Assembly: GCA_964530625.1 (NCBI GenBank)
Contig: CAZHAK010000012.1
Span: 1-64,000, forward strand
Length of the DNA stretch: 64,000 nucleotides
Source: JABWCQ01 sp964530625
GTDB lineage: Bacteria; Electryoneota; RPQS01
Direction: 5' to 3'
In this document: piece by piece, positions 52,400 to 60,608 of the stretch
How positions within the stretch are numbered: the first letter of the stretch is position 1
How the letters are laid out: each line of letters begins with the position of its first letter
Notes under the pieces: model-generated
What the model was told of the DNA's origin: nothing
The model's input: the letters and a program-made list of their open reading frames with translations, nothing else
The model's database searches: none
Translations under genes and position numbers: made by a program

Positions 52400-55057
52400 A
52401 TGAAACTGTCCGCCACAATTGCACTTTCGATAGTTTGCCTGTTCTGTTTACAGTCAACGATGCTCGCCACTCCCTATTGGACGGAGGCCCAGCTTGACTC
52501 AGCGCAAGCCGCGTCCGGTACTGCGTCATTGATTCGCCACGGTGAGACCGGCAACCGCTCGCACAGCAGATCGCTTGACGATATTGCTTACTTCGTGAAG
52601 TATCGGCAGCTTTGTGATTTTCTGGCTTCGATGCAGGTCACGACACCCGGCGCGAACTTAGGCGGGATGCGCGAGGGCGAGGTCGGCAGCGACTTCAATA
52701 TCATTCAGACCGACAACACACAAGAAGCCATTCGCGTTTGGTCGCAATATTCTATATGGACGGGCGACACCGCTCGCTATGCGCAGAACATTCGCAACGC
52801 CTGGACATATTGCACGGTCTGGCCCGCGTGGCGCGAAGAAGGCGGCGGCTACTACGCGATGCACAACTGCGGCTGGGGATTTGAAGCGGCCTACAAATAC
52901 CGCGAAGCCTACGGCGACACGAGCAAAAACTGGTACGCCGACAGTTGCGCGTGGTGGGTGAACGGTAATCCGCTAAGTCTGACTTCGATTCTGAATATCG
53001 CCGCGCAAGGCTTGGGCATCGGCGGTATGTATCCTCACGCGGTCTATCGTGGCCGCACGGATTGGCAGGACTTCACATTGGGCCGCGCGCGCATTATTCG
53101 CAATTGGTTTCAAGCAAATCCGTCGCGCTTAAATACCGAAACAAGTTGGGCACTCTGCGCAGGCACTGCGATTTGGGGAGTCTGCAATTCACTGTGGATA
53201 GCCTATCCCGACAGCGGCGCGACGTGGATAAACCAATACGGCACGAATCTCGAAACATGGGAGTCGCCCTCATCATGGTACAACGCATTTAATACGTGGT
53301 ACTCGAACGCGACGTTCAGGTTCTGGGAAATCAGTGGCGACTCACTCTATTGGCATCGCGGGGTTTTCTACGCCGACTCGCTGGTGGGTTTTGACGTGGA
53401 CAACGACGGCGGCATTCCGCCGGGCACCTGCTGTATCAGCAACGGCAACGACCATACTTGGGTCAGTGCCTACATGGGTTGGATGGGACTCGAACGGATA
53501 ATTTCGTCTGCGCCGATTTCGTTTGTGGATGCGGTCGGATTTTCCAGTCCCTCAGAGGACGCTGCGTATCTTGCGGGCGATCCGCTTCCGGTTACTGCGC
53601 TGGTCGCGAATCAGGGTACGGAAGCATTGCAGGGCCGTGTCTGGGTGTGGGGATTGAATTACTCGGACAGCGCAGATTTCACTGCTGGAGCGGGTGACGT
53701 CGTGGAGGTACCGATGAGCAATCTTTGGACGCTTGCAGACAACTCCACACTTCCTGAATCGCCTATGCTATTTTCAAGGGTGCGGGTTATCTTAGAAGGC
53801 GACACTTTGCAGGCATTAGATTCTGCGGGCTTTGATATTCGGCGCGGTGGCATCGTGCAGGGAACTATCTCGGGCGAGTTTGACATCGCAACGTCCCCCG
53901 CCTGCTTGATTGAGTTCTATTCGGATTCCTACCCGGACTCGCTCTGGCACTCGGTAAATGTCGGCGCGGGCGAGATGTACTCCAATGGCGCTCGTCGCCT
54001 GTTGTCGGGCGGCAATCGAATGGTCGTCTACGGGCCAGCTCGCTACTTGATTGAAGAGATCGCGTTTTACCCATTAACTCCGGAAGAGAATCCGGATGAT
54101 CTCGATGTGTACCTGACATCATCGGACGTTCTTCTGGTGGATGACGATCTTGGACAAAGCTACGAGAATTATATTCTGTCAGCGCTTGATGCCAATGACA
54201 GAAATGTGCGCGTCTGGGATCGCCAGTCAACGGTGCTCGGCGATCTGTCTAATGTGCCGTGGTTGATTTGGATGACGGGCAACGACGCGGTGACGACTCT
54301 TGATGCGCAAGACCATAATACGTTAACGGGCTTTATGCTGGCAGGCGGCGGAGTGTTATTGACGGGGCAGAACATCACGGATGATCCTCAGAACGAAGAC
54401 TTCTTACGCGACATAATGCGATGCGAGGAAGATCGCTCGGATACGGACGTGCTGCGCGCCTATGGCTTAGGCGACGACCCTGACGTGGATGGACAATTCT
54501 TGTTGCTGTTAGGCTCACAAGGGGCGCAGAATCAAACAAGCCCCTCCTCTATCACTTTGTTAAATGGAGCCACAGCGATCTTTGTCAATGATACGATCAC
54601 GGAGGAAGTGTGCGGAGTATCAGGACTGCATGGATCTGGCAAGTTTATTTTCCTGAGCTTCGGACTTGAAGGAGCGTCAGGACAAGCTGGCAGTACGTCG
54701 CGCTCCGTGTTTTTATCTGCTGCAGAAGACTGGTTGACAGCACCGCTGCAAGCAACCATTGATCCACCCGTCGTGTGGAACTTCGAGTTGCTGCCGAGTT
54801 TTCCCAATCCTTTCAACGGCCAAGTGCAGATTCGCTGGCTCGCTCCAGATAATTCTTCCCGAACTACTCTCCAAGTTTACAATCTTTTGGGCAGGCATGT
54901 GACAACCTTGTTTGACGGGTTCGGGAAAATTGGACAAAACTTGGTCACATGGAACGGCGCAACATCAAGTGGTGTTCCGGTATCCAGCGGAACGTACTTG
55001 GTTCGCTTGACGACGCCGGACGCGACGCTGTCACACTCCATCCGCTTCATCCGCTGA
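52400..55057 (+). CDS. Large secreted protein: alpha/alpha-barrel-like domain plus T9SS sorting domain
   Basis: 885 residues from the ATG at 52400 (GGGAGG upstream). A signal peptide (MKLSATIALSIVCLFCLQST) is followed by ~340 residues rich in Trp, Tyr and Gly with repeated helices (AWTYCTVWPAWREE, NCGWGFEAAYKYREAY), like alpha/alpha-barrel glycosidases or lyases. A CARDB/fibronectin-like region follows, then a segment near residue 580-760 with DVLLVDDDLGQSYENY and WLIWMTGND, resembling a glutamine-amidotransferase-like domain. The C-terminal ~85 residues are a Por sorting domain (SFPNPFNGQVQIRW, VYNLLGRHVTTL, SSGTYLVRL). A role in polysaccharide or peptide breakdown at the surface is likely but unproved. 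Confidence 0.75.
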   Translation: MKLSATIALSIVCLFCLQSTMLATPYWTEAQLDSAQAASGTASLIRHGETGNRSHSRSLDDIAYFVKYRQLCDFLASMQVTTPGANLGGMREGEVGSDFNIIQTDNTQEAIRVWSQYSIWTGDTARYAQNIRNAWTYCTVWPAWREEGGGYYAMHNCGWGFEAAYKYREAYGDTSKNWYADSCAWWVNGNPLSLTSILNIAAQGLGIGGMYPHAVYRGRTDWQDFTLGRARIIRNWFQANPSRLNTETSWALCAGTAIWGVCNSLWIAYPDSGATWINQYGTNLETWESPSSWYNAFNTWYSNATFRFWEISGDSLYWHRGVFYADSLVGFDVDNDGGIPPGTCCISNGNDHTWVSAYMGWMGLERIISSAPISFVDAVGFSSPSEDAAYLAGDPLPVTALVANQGTEALQGRVWVWGLNYSDSADFTAGAGDVVEVPMSNLWTLADNSTLPESPMLFSRVRVILEGDTLQALDSAGFDIRRGGIVQGTISGEFDIATSPACLIEFYSDSYPDSLWHSVNVGAGEMYSNGARRLLSGGNRMVVYGPARYLIEEIAFYPLTPEENPDDLDVYLTSSDVLLVDDDLGQSYENYILSALDANDRNVRVWDRQSTVLGDLSNVPWLIWMTGNDAVTTLDAQDHNTLTGFMLAGGGVLLTGQNITDDPQNEDFLRDIMRCEEDRSDTDVLRAYGLGDDPDVDGQFLLLLGSQGAQNQTSPSSITLLNGATAIFVNDTITEEVCGVSGLHGSGKFIFLSFGLEGASGQAGSTSRSVFLSAAEDWLTAPLQATIDPPVVWNFELLPSFPNPFNGQVQIRWLAPDNSSRTTLQVYNLLGRHVTTLFDGFGKIGQNLVTWNGATSSGVPVSSGTYLVRLTTPDATLSHSIRFIR

Positions 55058-55061
55058 ACCC

Positions 55062-56393
55062 GTGAGCGGCTTCTTTTCGTTTCGCCGCAAGAATCCGGGG
55101 CAGGTCTTCGCGTGGGCGACCTACGATTTCGGCAACTCAGCCTTCGCGACGACAATCCTTGCCGTAATCTTCAACAAATATTACGCGGGCGTCATCGCTG
55201 GCGGCGCGGAGGGAGTTGCGGTGATGGGAACACAGGTTCCCGGCACGACGGTCTTTAGTTTTTTTGTTTCGGCCAGTATGATTCTGGTCGCGTTGCTGGG
55301 GCCGCTACTCTCTGCTCTTTCTGATTTGGGTCACCTGAAACGGCGCATGCTCCTGCTGCATACAGCGATTGGAGTTGCCGCGACGATGATGCTCGCGACA
55401 CTCGGCGAAGGCGATTGGCTGATCGGCGGAGTATGGTTTACCATCGCACAATTTGGTTTTGCCGGAGCCGCGATTTTTTACAACGCGATGCTGCTGGACA
55501 TCGCGGATCCACAGGATTACGCGAAAGTCTCAAGCATCGGCTGGGCGTGGGGATATTTAGGCGGCGGGATGCTGTTGGCTGTGAATCTTGTCATGCTTCA
55601 GTATCCGCACTTGCTGGGCCTTCCCGCGGGCTTTTTCACGGTTCAGCACTGTTTCTTAAGCGCGGCGGTTTGGTGGGCGGTGTTTACAATCCCCATCGCG
55701 CTCTCCGTGCGCGGGCAACCGTCTGCGAAAACCGTGAGGATCAAGCAAGCCTTCCGCGCGTTACTCCGCAGCCTAAGAAGCCTGCGCAAACTTCCGACAT
55801 TCTCGCGCTTCTTCTTTGCATACTTGCTTTACAATGACGGGATCGAAACCGTAATTATCATGGCGTCCATCTTCGGAGATCAGGAGTTACATATGGAAAC
55901 AGGAGAGCTTGTGCTCTTCTTCCTAATGGTGCAGGGTGTCGCCTTTGTGGGATCACTTATTTTTGGAGTGATCGCCAACCGTTGGAACAATCGCGACGCG
56001 GTTTTGTTGGGTGTGGGAATCTGGAGTCTAGTTGCGCTCTGGGGTTGGCAGTTGGGCTGGATGGGCGATGCCTTGCAAGAATACTGGTTTTTGGGAATTC
56101 TCGCGGGTCTCGTGTTGGGTGGTACTCAAGCGGCTTCGCGTTCGCTGCAAGCCACTCTGATTCCACCCAGTCAATCTGCGGAGTTTTTTAGCTTCTTTGC
56201 GGTTTCCGGAAAGTTTGCAAGTGCGGTCGGACCGGCTATCTTCGGAATTGCCGTTTGGATCACCGGCAGCTTGCGAATCGGGATGTTGTCACTACTGATA
56301 TTTTTCGTACTCGGCGCATGGCTGCTTTGGGGAGTTTCCGAAGAGCAGGGCCGTCGGGAAGCACTCGACTTTCAATCAAATAGAGATGAATAA
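55062..56393 (+). CDS. UMF1-family MFS transporter
   Basis: 443 residues, about 12 membrane helices. The N-terminal ATYDFGNSAFATTILAVIFN is the UMF1/Atg22-like signature. The GTG start lies four bases after the preceding stop, so the gene is cotranscribed with the large secreted protein. Yeast Atg22 exports vacuolar amino acids; the bacterial substrates are unknown. A long basic loop (KTVRIKQAFRALLRSLRSLR) lies in the middle, as usual for MFS proteins. Confidence 0.8.
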   Translation: MSGFFSFRRKNPGQVFAWATYDFGNSAFATTILAVIFNKYYAGVIAGGAEGVAVMGTQVPGTTVFSFFVSASMILVALLGPLLSALSDLGHLKRRMLLLHTAIGVAATMMLATLGEGDWLIGGVWFTIAQFGFAGAAIFYNAMLLDIADPQDYAKVSSIGWAWGYLGGGMLLAVNLVMLQYPHLLGLPAGFFTVQHCFLSAAVWWAVFTIPIALSVRGQPSAKTVRIKQAFRALLRSLRSLRKLPTFSRFFFAYLLYNDGIETVIIMASIFGDQELHMETGELVLFFLMVQGVAFVGSLIFGVIANRWNNRDAVLLGVGIWSLVALWGWQLGWMGDALQEYWFLGILAGLVLGGTQAASRSLQATLIPPSQSAEFFSFFAVSGKFASAVGPAIFGIAVWITGSLRIGMLSLLIFFVLGAWLLWGVSEEQGRREALDFQSNRDE

Positions 56394-56426
56394 ACCAAGT
56401 TTAAAGACTTCAAGACGGGAGATTAC

Positions 56427-57050
56427 ATGAACGTTGCGCGACTCTTTTTTGCACTGCTGCTCACATTCAATCTATCCGCACATGCCGAGGAGATGCCCGA
56501 ACTTGCGACCCTTTTGGCGCTCTTCAGCGCGAGCGCGACAGAGAACGGCACCATCCGCTTGAATTGGACCCTCGACCAGCAATCTCCTGCCGTGATAAAA
56601 TTTCGCGTTTATCGCGGCTATGAAGAACTGGGAAACTTCTCCGTCTTATCCGAGATTCCGTTTCACGCGGAACAGGGCGCGGCGGACTATCTGTTGAACG
56701 ACACGTCGGCGATTCCGGGTGTGACCTACTACTACAAGCTCGCGGCACAAGGTCAACTGAACGAATCCATCTTCCCTGTCGTGATTTCGGCAGGAGTACC
56801 ATTAGGCGACAAGAACGCGGGTCAGGACGACGAAGCTCCCGCGATCATTCTTCCCGGTGAGACGGTAAGACTGTACGTGCGCAAATCCGGGCACGTCAAG
56901 CTCGAACGCACAGCCCCCGAACAAAAGACACTGATTGATGGCGAGTTAGCATCGGGAGTCTATGAAGTCGAAGCGGGCCCGGCTGCTCAATCGCTGAAAG
57001 TTTGGGCGGGGCAAGCCTACGAGTTTTCGTTAAGCTGGCCGATACAATAA
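56427..57050 (+). CDS. Small secreted protein with fibronectin-III-like domain
   Basis: 207 residues with a good ribosome site (GGGAG) and a signal peptide (RLFFALLLTFNLSAHA). Residues ~35-115 look like a fibronectin-III fold (GTIRLNWTLDQQSP, FRVYRGYEELGNF, PGVTYYYKLAAQG). The last 60 residues form another beta domain. It has no sorting domain, unlike its larger neighbours, so it may stay in the periplasm. Last gene before a terminator. Function unknown. Confidence 0.65.
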   Translation: MNVARLFFALLLTFNLSAHAEEMPELATLLALFSASATENGTIRLNWTLDQQSPAVIKFRVYRGYEELGNFSVLSEIPFHAEQGAADYLLNDTSAIPGVTYYYKLAAQGQLNESIFPVVISAGVPLGDKNAGQDDEAPAIILPGETVRLYVRKSGHVKLERTAPEQKTLIDGELASGVYEVEAGPAAQSLKVWAGQAYEFSLSWPIQ

Positions 57051-57069
57051 GCAGTGTTACGGCTAGCAA

Positions 57070-57095
57070 AAGAGCCACTCCCGTGAGTGGCTCTT
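57070..57095. terminator. Bidirectional terminator, small secreted protein / inositol phosphatase
   Basis: AAGAGCCACTC and GAGTGGCTCTT pair perfectly over 11 bp around CCGT. It lies between two convergent genes. Confidence 0.8.
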
Positions 57096-57119
57096 CAGCT
57101 TATTGAATCTCTATGTCCG

Positions 57120-57968
57120 TTACACTCTCGCGTCCGCGATACACTGTATCAACTGCGAGTGAAACTCCTGTGACGCTCCGAGAATGTTTCCCGACTCAAG
57201 AAAGTTTTCGTCGCCGTCAAAGTCACTGCACACTCCGCCTGCTTCTCGAACGATCAAAGCACCCGCCGCAATGTCCCACGGCGACAGACGGTGCTCCCAA
57301 AAACCGTCAAAGATCCCCTGCGCAGTCCAGCATAAGTCCAGCGCGGCGGCGCCCGCTCTGCGAATGGCGCGGCATCTTGGAAAAATGACCGCGAACTCTT
57401 TCAGATAAAGTGTAAGCTCGTCCGAGTGCCGGCGCGGAAATCCCGTCGCCAAGACCGCGTCGCCAAGTTTAATTTTGCGTGTAACAGCCAAGCGCTGTGT
57501 ATTCAAGTAGCTGCCCTTGCCCTTTGCGCCCCAAAACAGCTCGCCCGTTACAGGATTGTACACGACTCCGCACAGCAGTTCCTGCACACCATCGTCGCGC
57601 ACTTCAACTAACCCCAGACTGACGGCAAAGACCGGGAACCTCTGTACAAAATTGGTCGTACCATCGAGAGGGTCAAGATACCAGATCAGTCCGTTCCCTT
57701 GGCGGGATGTGCCTTCTTCACAAATTATTCCCGCTTCAGGCATTTCCTTTTGCAGGAATTCCGACACAACCGCTTCCGATTCAATATCTGCGCGCGTCAC
57801 AAGATCCCCTCTGCCCTTCTCGCGCACGTCTTTCCCGCTCAGATCTTGCCAGTAGTTCATCAGCACGTCTCCGGCCTTCAGGCAGGCCAAAATGGCAAGC
57901 GACGCCCGCTCGTCGGTTCCAAGGGCCAACTTGCGTGCGTCGCGGAAGAATTCAGTTGAAGTGTTCAC
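57120..57968 (-). CDS. Inositol-monophosphatase-family phosphatase
   Basis: 282 residues from a GTG at 57968. Metal site motifs: ICEEGTS (Glu), DPLDGTTNFVQRFP (two Asp) and the C-terminal SPWDIAAGALIVREAGG. The family covers inositol phosphatase (SuhB), fructose-1,6-bisphosphatase and 3'-phosphoadenosine phosphatase; FVQRFPVFAVSLGL is closest to SuhB/IMPase. A 9-bp inverted repeat (57981-58013) lies just upstream. Confidence 0.85.
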   Translation of the reverse strand: MNTSTEFFRDARKLALGTDERASLAILACLKAGDVLMNYWQDLSGKDVREKGRGDLVTRADIESEAVVSEFLQKEMPEAGIICEEGTSRQGNGLIWYLDPLDGTTNFVQRFPVFAVSLGLVEVRDDGVQELLCGVVYNPVTGELFWGAKGKGSYLNTQRLAVTRKIKLGDAVLATGFPRRHSDELTLYLKEFAVIFPRCRAIRRAGAAALDLCWTAQGIFDGFWEHRLSPWDIAAGALIVREAGGVCSDFDGDENFLESGNILGASQEFHSQLIQCIADARV

Positions 57969-57980
57969 GGCCTGTTCATC

Positions 57981-58013
57981 TCGTATCGTTGTTTGCGTGT
58001 CTTTACGATACGA
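57981..58013. repeat. 9-bp inverted repeat upstream of the phosphatase gene
   Basis: TCGTATCGT (57981-57989) and ACGATACGA (58005-58013), perfect, with 15 bases between. It fills the gap between the histidine-kinase-like gene and the phosphatase start. There is no U-run, so it could be an operator or an mRNA hairpin affecting the phosphatase start. Confidence 0.6.
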
Positions 58014-58029
58014 TTTCGCAAGCTGACAA

Positions 58030-58782
58030 TCAAGTCTGGGGAGCGTTTCGGGAGAGCGTCACGGTCAGCACGATGCGCCCGGTTTCCTGCTGGACCTCGT
58101 AAGTCGCGCCGTTCTCCCCTAGTCGCGCCAGATACATGTGCAATCCGTCTGTCTGCAACGGCTCTTCTTCAGTCTCAAAGTATTTCGCCTCCATCACAAG
58201 CACGCCAGTGCTGTTGGCAAAATTCGTGGTGACGTTCAATTCAACCAGTCCGCGCGAAAAGTCATGCGCCGCCAGCGCGCGCAGCACAAACTCGTCAATC
58301 ACCGCCGCTATATGTTTATACACGGTATAAACCGTGTAGGCATCGCTGGCCAGATCAAAGCGCTTGCGCACTTTGTGCTTATAGGTCAAGTTCGCGTCCA
58401 GAAACTGCAATTCGTTGCTGACCATCTCAAACAAGGACATCGGACCGGGCGTTTCCTGTGCGCAACGATGAAAGCGTCTGATAATTACCTGCAAGAGCTC
58501 TGTCAAATGACGGGCATTGCGCGACATAATATCGAGATTCGAACAGCTTTTTTGATGCTGCACTTTCAGGGCTTCGGCAGATTGCGACGCGCCATGCTCA
58601 AGCTCTTTAAGCAGCCGTTCCTGCTCGCCTACGCGCATTTCGAGCAGCTGCGTGGCGCCAATCACTCCGGAGAGTGGGGTCGCGAGATTGTGAACGATAC
58701 CCGGCAGCAAGCTTCCGAGAAACTCGAGTTCAAGGCTGTCGAAGTGAGCGCTTGGCTGCTGTTTTGACGTAGAGTCTGTCAT
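58030..58782 (-). CDS. Histidine-kinase-like protein with degenerate ATPase domain
   Basis: 250 residues, soluble. An H-box-like segment at residues 28-40 (GIVHNLATPLSGVIG, His31) resembles the HisKA/NtrB phosphoacceptor site and is followed by ~80 residues of helical dimer. The rest resembles a GHKL domain in outline: a helix where the N-box should be (YKHIAAVIDEFVLRALAAHD) has no N-box Asn, and the usual D-x-G-x-G is missing. GLHMYLARLGENGATYEV with LTVTLSRNA imitates the last G-box and final strand. It may be a non-catalytic phosphotransfer or scaffold protein. There is no response regulator nearby. Confidence 0.6.
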   Translation of the reverse strand: MTDSTSKQQPSAHFDSLELEFLGSLLPGIVHNLATPLSGVIGATQLLEMRVGEQERLLKELEHGASQSAEALKVQHQKSCSNLDIMSRNARHLTELLQVIIRRFHRCAQETPGPMSLFEMVSNELQFLDANLTYKHKVRKRFDLASDAYTVYTVYKHIAAVIDEFVLRALAAHDFSRGLVELNVTTNFANSTGVLVMEAKYFETEEEPLQTDGLHMYLARLGENGATYEVQQETGRIVLTVTLSRNAPQT

Positions 58783-59149
58783 ATGTTTCGGCTTGCTTTT
58801 CCTGAAGAAAGTCTGTAAGTTACAAGGGTCAGTGCTGAATCTTGCCGGTCTGAACGTGCGTAAACCCGTGAATAATGTTCTGATGCATGTTCAGTATTTG
58901 CAAATACAGTTCCCAAGTTATACTGAGCCTCCACTTCTTAGTTGGCAGGCGCACATTGTTGCGGCCGAATAGCACCGCTTGCCGCAACTTGCCAAAGAGA
59001 GTCCCCATAGCGACTGAATCAAACATCATTCATGCATAAAGCGGCGCACCGCGTCGTCCCCCGACTCGGAATGTTTTGAAGTATCGCAACGTGAAGTTGC
59101 CGGATCATCACACTACGATTGAAAAACATTACCTACCAGTACCATTTCA
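58783..59149. other. Intergenic region, 367 bases
   Basis: It lies between the divergent kinase-like and ClC genes. A 66-codon minus-strand frame (58829-59029) has ordinary-looking amino acid use but no ribosome site and no recognisable motif, so I leave it as possible only. TTGAAA near 59122 has no well-spaced -10. Confidence 0.35.
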
Positions 59150-60559
59150 TTGACTCGTTTATTTGAACCACGCCGCCACGTCGTCGCCACGTTTTCCGAA
59201 CAGACAGCGCTGTTTATCTCGCTGATTCGTTGGACAATTTTGGCCCTTGTCGTGGGAACGGTTGTGGGCGCGTCAACATACGGCTTCATAAAACTGCTCG
59301 AGTGGTCGTCTGAAACGGCAGCACAGTTTCCCTATTACTTTTTGGCGATACCGATAGCGTTTGTTTTGTCCGCTCTCCTGGTGCACTATCTTGCACCGGA
59401 CGCGGAGGGCCACGGCACAGAACGGATCATTGACGCGGTGCACAAAAACAGTGGCCGCATGCGGTTGCGCGTGGTGCCCGTTAAAGTGCTCACAACGGTC
59501 ATAACCATTGCTGGCGGCGGTAGCGCAGGCAAGGAGGGTCCGGCGGCACAAATCGGCGCGGCGCTCGCGTCGGGATTTGCATCGCTCATGAAGCTTAATG
59601 ACCGCGACCGCAAAAAAATTGTGGTGTGTGGTATTTCGGCGGGCTTTGCCTCAGTTTTCGGAACACCTGTAGCCGGAGCGATCTTTGGAATAGAAGTGCT
59701 GTTTCTGGGTCACTTGATGTACGATGTTTTAGTGCCTTCGTTCATCGCCGGAATAACAGCCTATCAGGTTGCCTCCTGGTTGGGACTGCAATACTGGTCG
59801 CACGCGATTGTTGAGATTCCTCCTTTGGGTCAGGGCTATGTCATTCAACTGGTCTTGACCGGTGTCGTGTTCGGCCTCGTGACGGTGTTATTCATCGAGT
59901 TCGTGAGATTTTTGAAACGCGCGATGCCGATCTTATGGCCAAACTTCATCGCGCGCGCGTTTGTCGGAGGCATGGTAGTCGTAGGGATCGCCGTCGTGTT
60001 CGGTTTCGAGGTCACGGGCTTGGGCACGGAACATATCGAACACATTTTCGAAGGGGAACCGGTTACTCCCTTCCTGTGGCTGGGCAAGATTCTCGCAACA
60101 GCCGTGACCCTTGAAGCCGGCGGGTCCGGCGGGATAGTCACGCCCATTTTCTTTGTCGGCGCGGCCGCAGGCAGTTTCTGGGCGGGAATAATTGGTGCCA
60201 ATGCCGTCACGATGGCCGCACTGGGCACAACCTCCATACTCGCCGGCGCGGCCAACACACCGATTGCCGCCTCTATGCTGGCGATTGAAATGTTTGGCGC
60301 GGATATCGGCCCTTATGCGGCGGGATGCGCAATGGTCTCATTCATCATGACGGGTCATCGCAGCATCTACCCCAGTCAAGTGCTTTCGGCATCCAAGAGC
60401 GATTCATTGGTGGCTCAGTTGAACGAGCCGCTTGCACCCCACACGCGCTCGACCTTGAGTACGGAAGGTCAGGAAGAGTTTGATCGAGTTTATTCCTTCC
60501 CGATGCGGGTCTGGAGATTCCTTACAATCGGCATCTGGCAATGGAAGCCGCGCAAATAA
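59150..60559 (+). CDS. ClC-family chloride channel / proton antiporter
   Basis: 469 residues, about ten membrane helices in two halves. The pore motifs are GGGSAGKEGPAAQIG (Glu129 is the gating glutamate), GTPVAGAIFGIEVLF and GSGGIVTPIFFVG. A glutamate at the gating site is compatible with either channel or exchanger. The start is a TTG at 59150; the frame has a stop a few codons upstream and no better start codon. There are no C-terminal CBS domains. Confidence 0.88.
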   Translation: MTRLFEPRRHVVATFSEQTALFISLIRWTILALVVGTVVGASTYGFIKLLEWSSETAAQFPYYFLAIPIAFVLSALLVHYLAPDAEGHGTERIIDAVHKNSGRMRLRVVPVKVLTTVITIAGGGSAGKEGPAAQIGAALASGFASLMKLNDRDRKKIVVCGISAGFASVFGTPVAGAIFGIEVLFLGHLMYDVLVPSFIAGITAYQVASWLGLQYWSHAIVEIPPLGQGYVIQLVLTGVVFGLVTVLFIEFVRFLKRAMPILWPNFIARAFVGGMVVVGIAVVFGFEVTGLGTEHIEHIFEGEPVTPFLWLGKILATAVTLEAGGSGGIVTPIFFVGAAAGSFWAGIIGANAVTMAALGTTSILAGAANTPIAASMLAIEMFGADIGPYAAGCAMVSFIMTGHRSIYPSQVLSASKSDSLVAQLNEPLAPHTRSTLSTEGQEEFDRVYSFPMRVWRFLTIGIWQWKPRK

Positions 60560-60589
60560 AAGAAGGCCGCCTGTTTGAGCGGCCTTCTT
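60560..60589. terminator. Bidirectional terminator, ClC gene / SMC-like gene
   Basis: AAGAAGGCCGC and GCGGCCTTCTT, 11 bp perfect, loop of 8. It serves both convergent genes. Confidence 0.85.
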
Positions 60590-60608
60590 CACATGTAAAC
60601 CGGAAACA

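Noticed and set aside
58829..59029. 66-codon minus-strand frame upstream of the kinase-like gene
   Set aside because: Plausible amino acid use but no ribosome site, family or promoter; kept only as a note in the gap entry.
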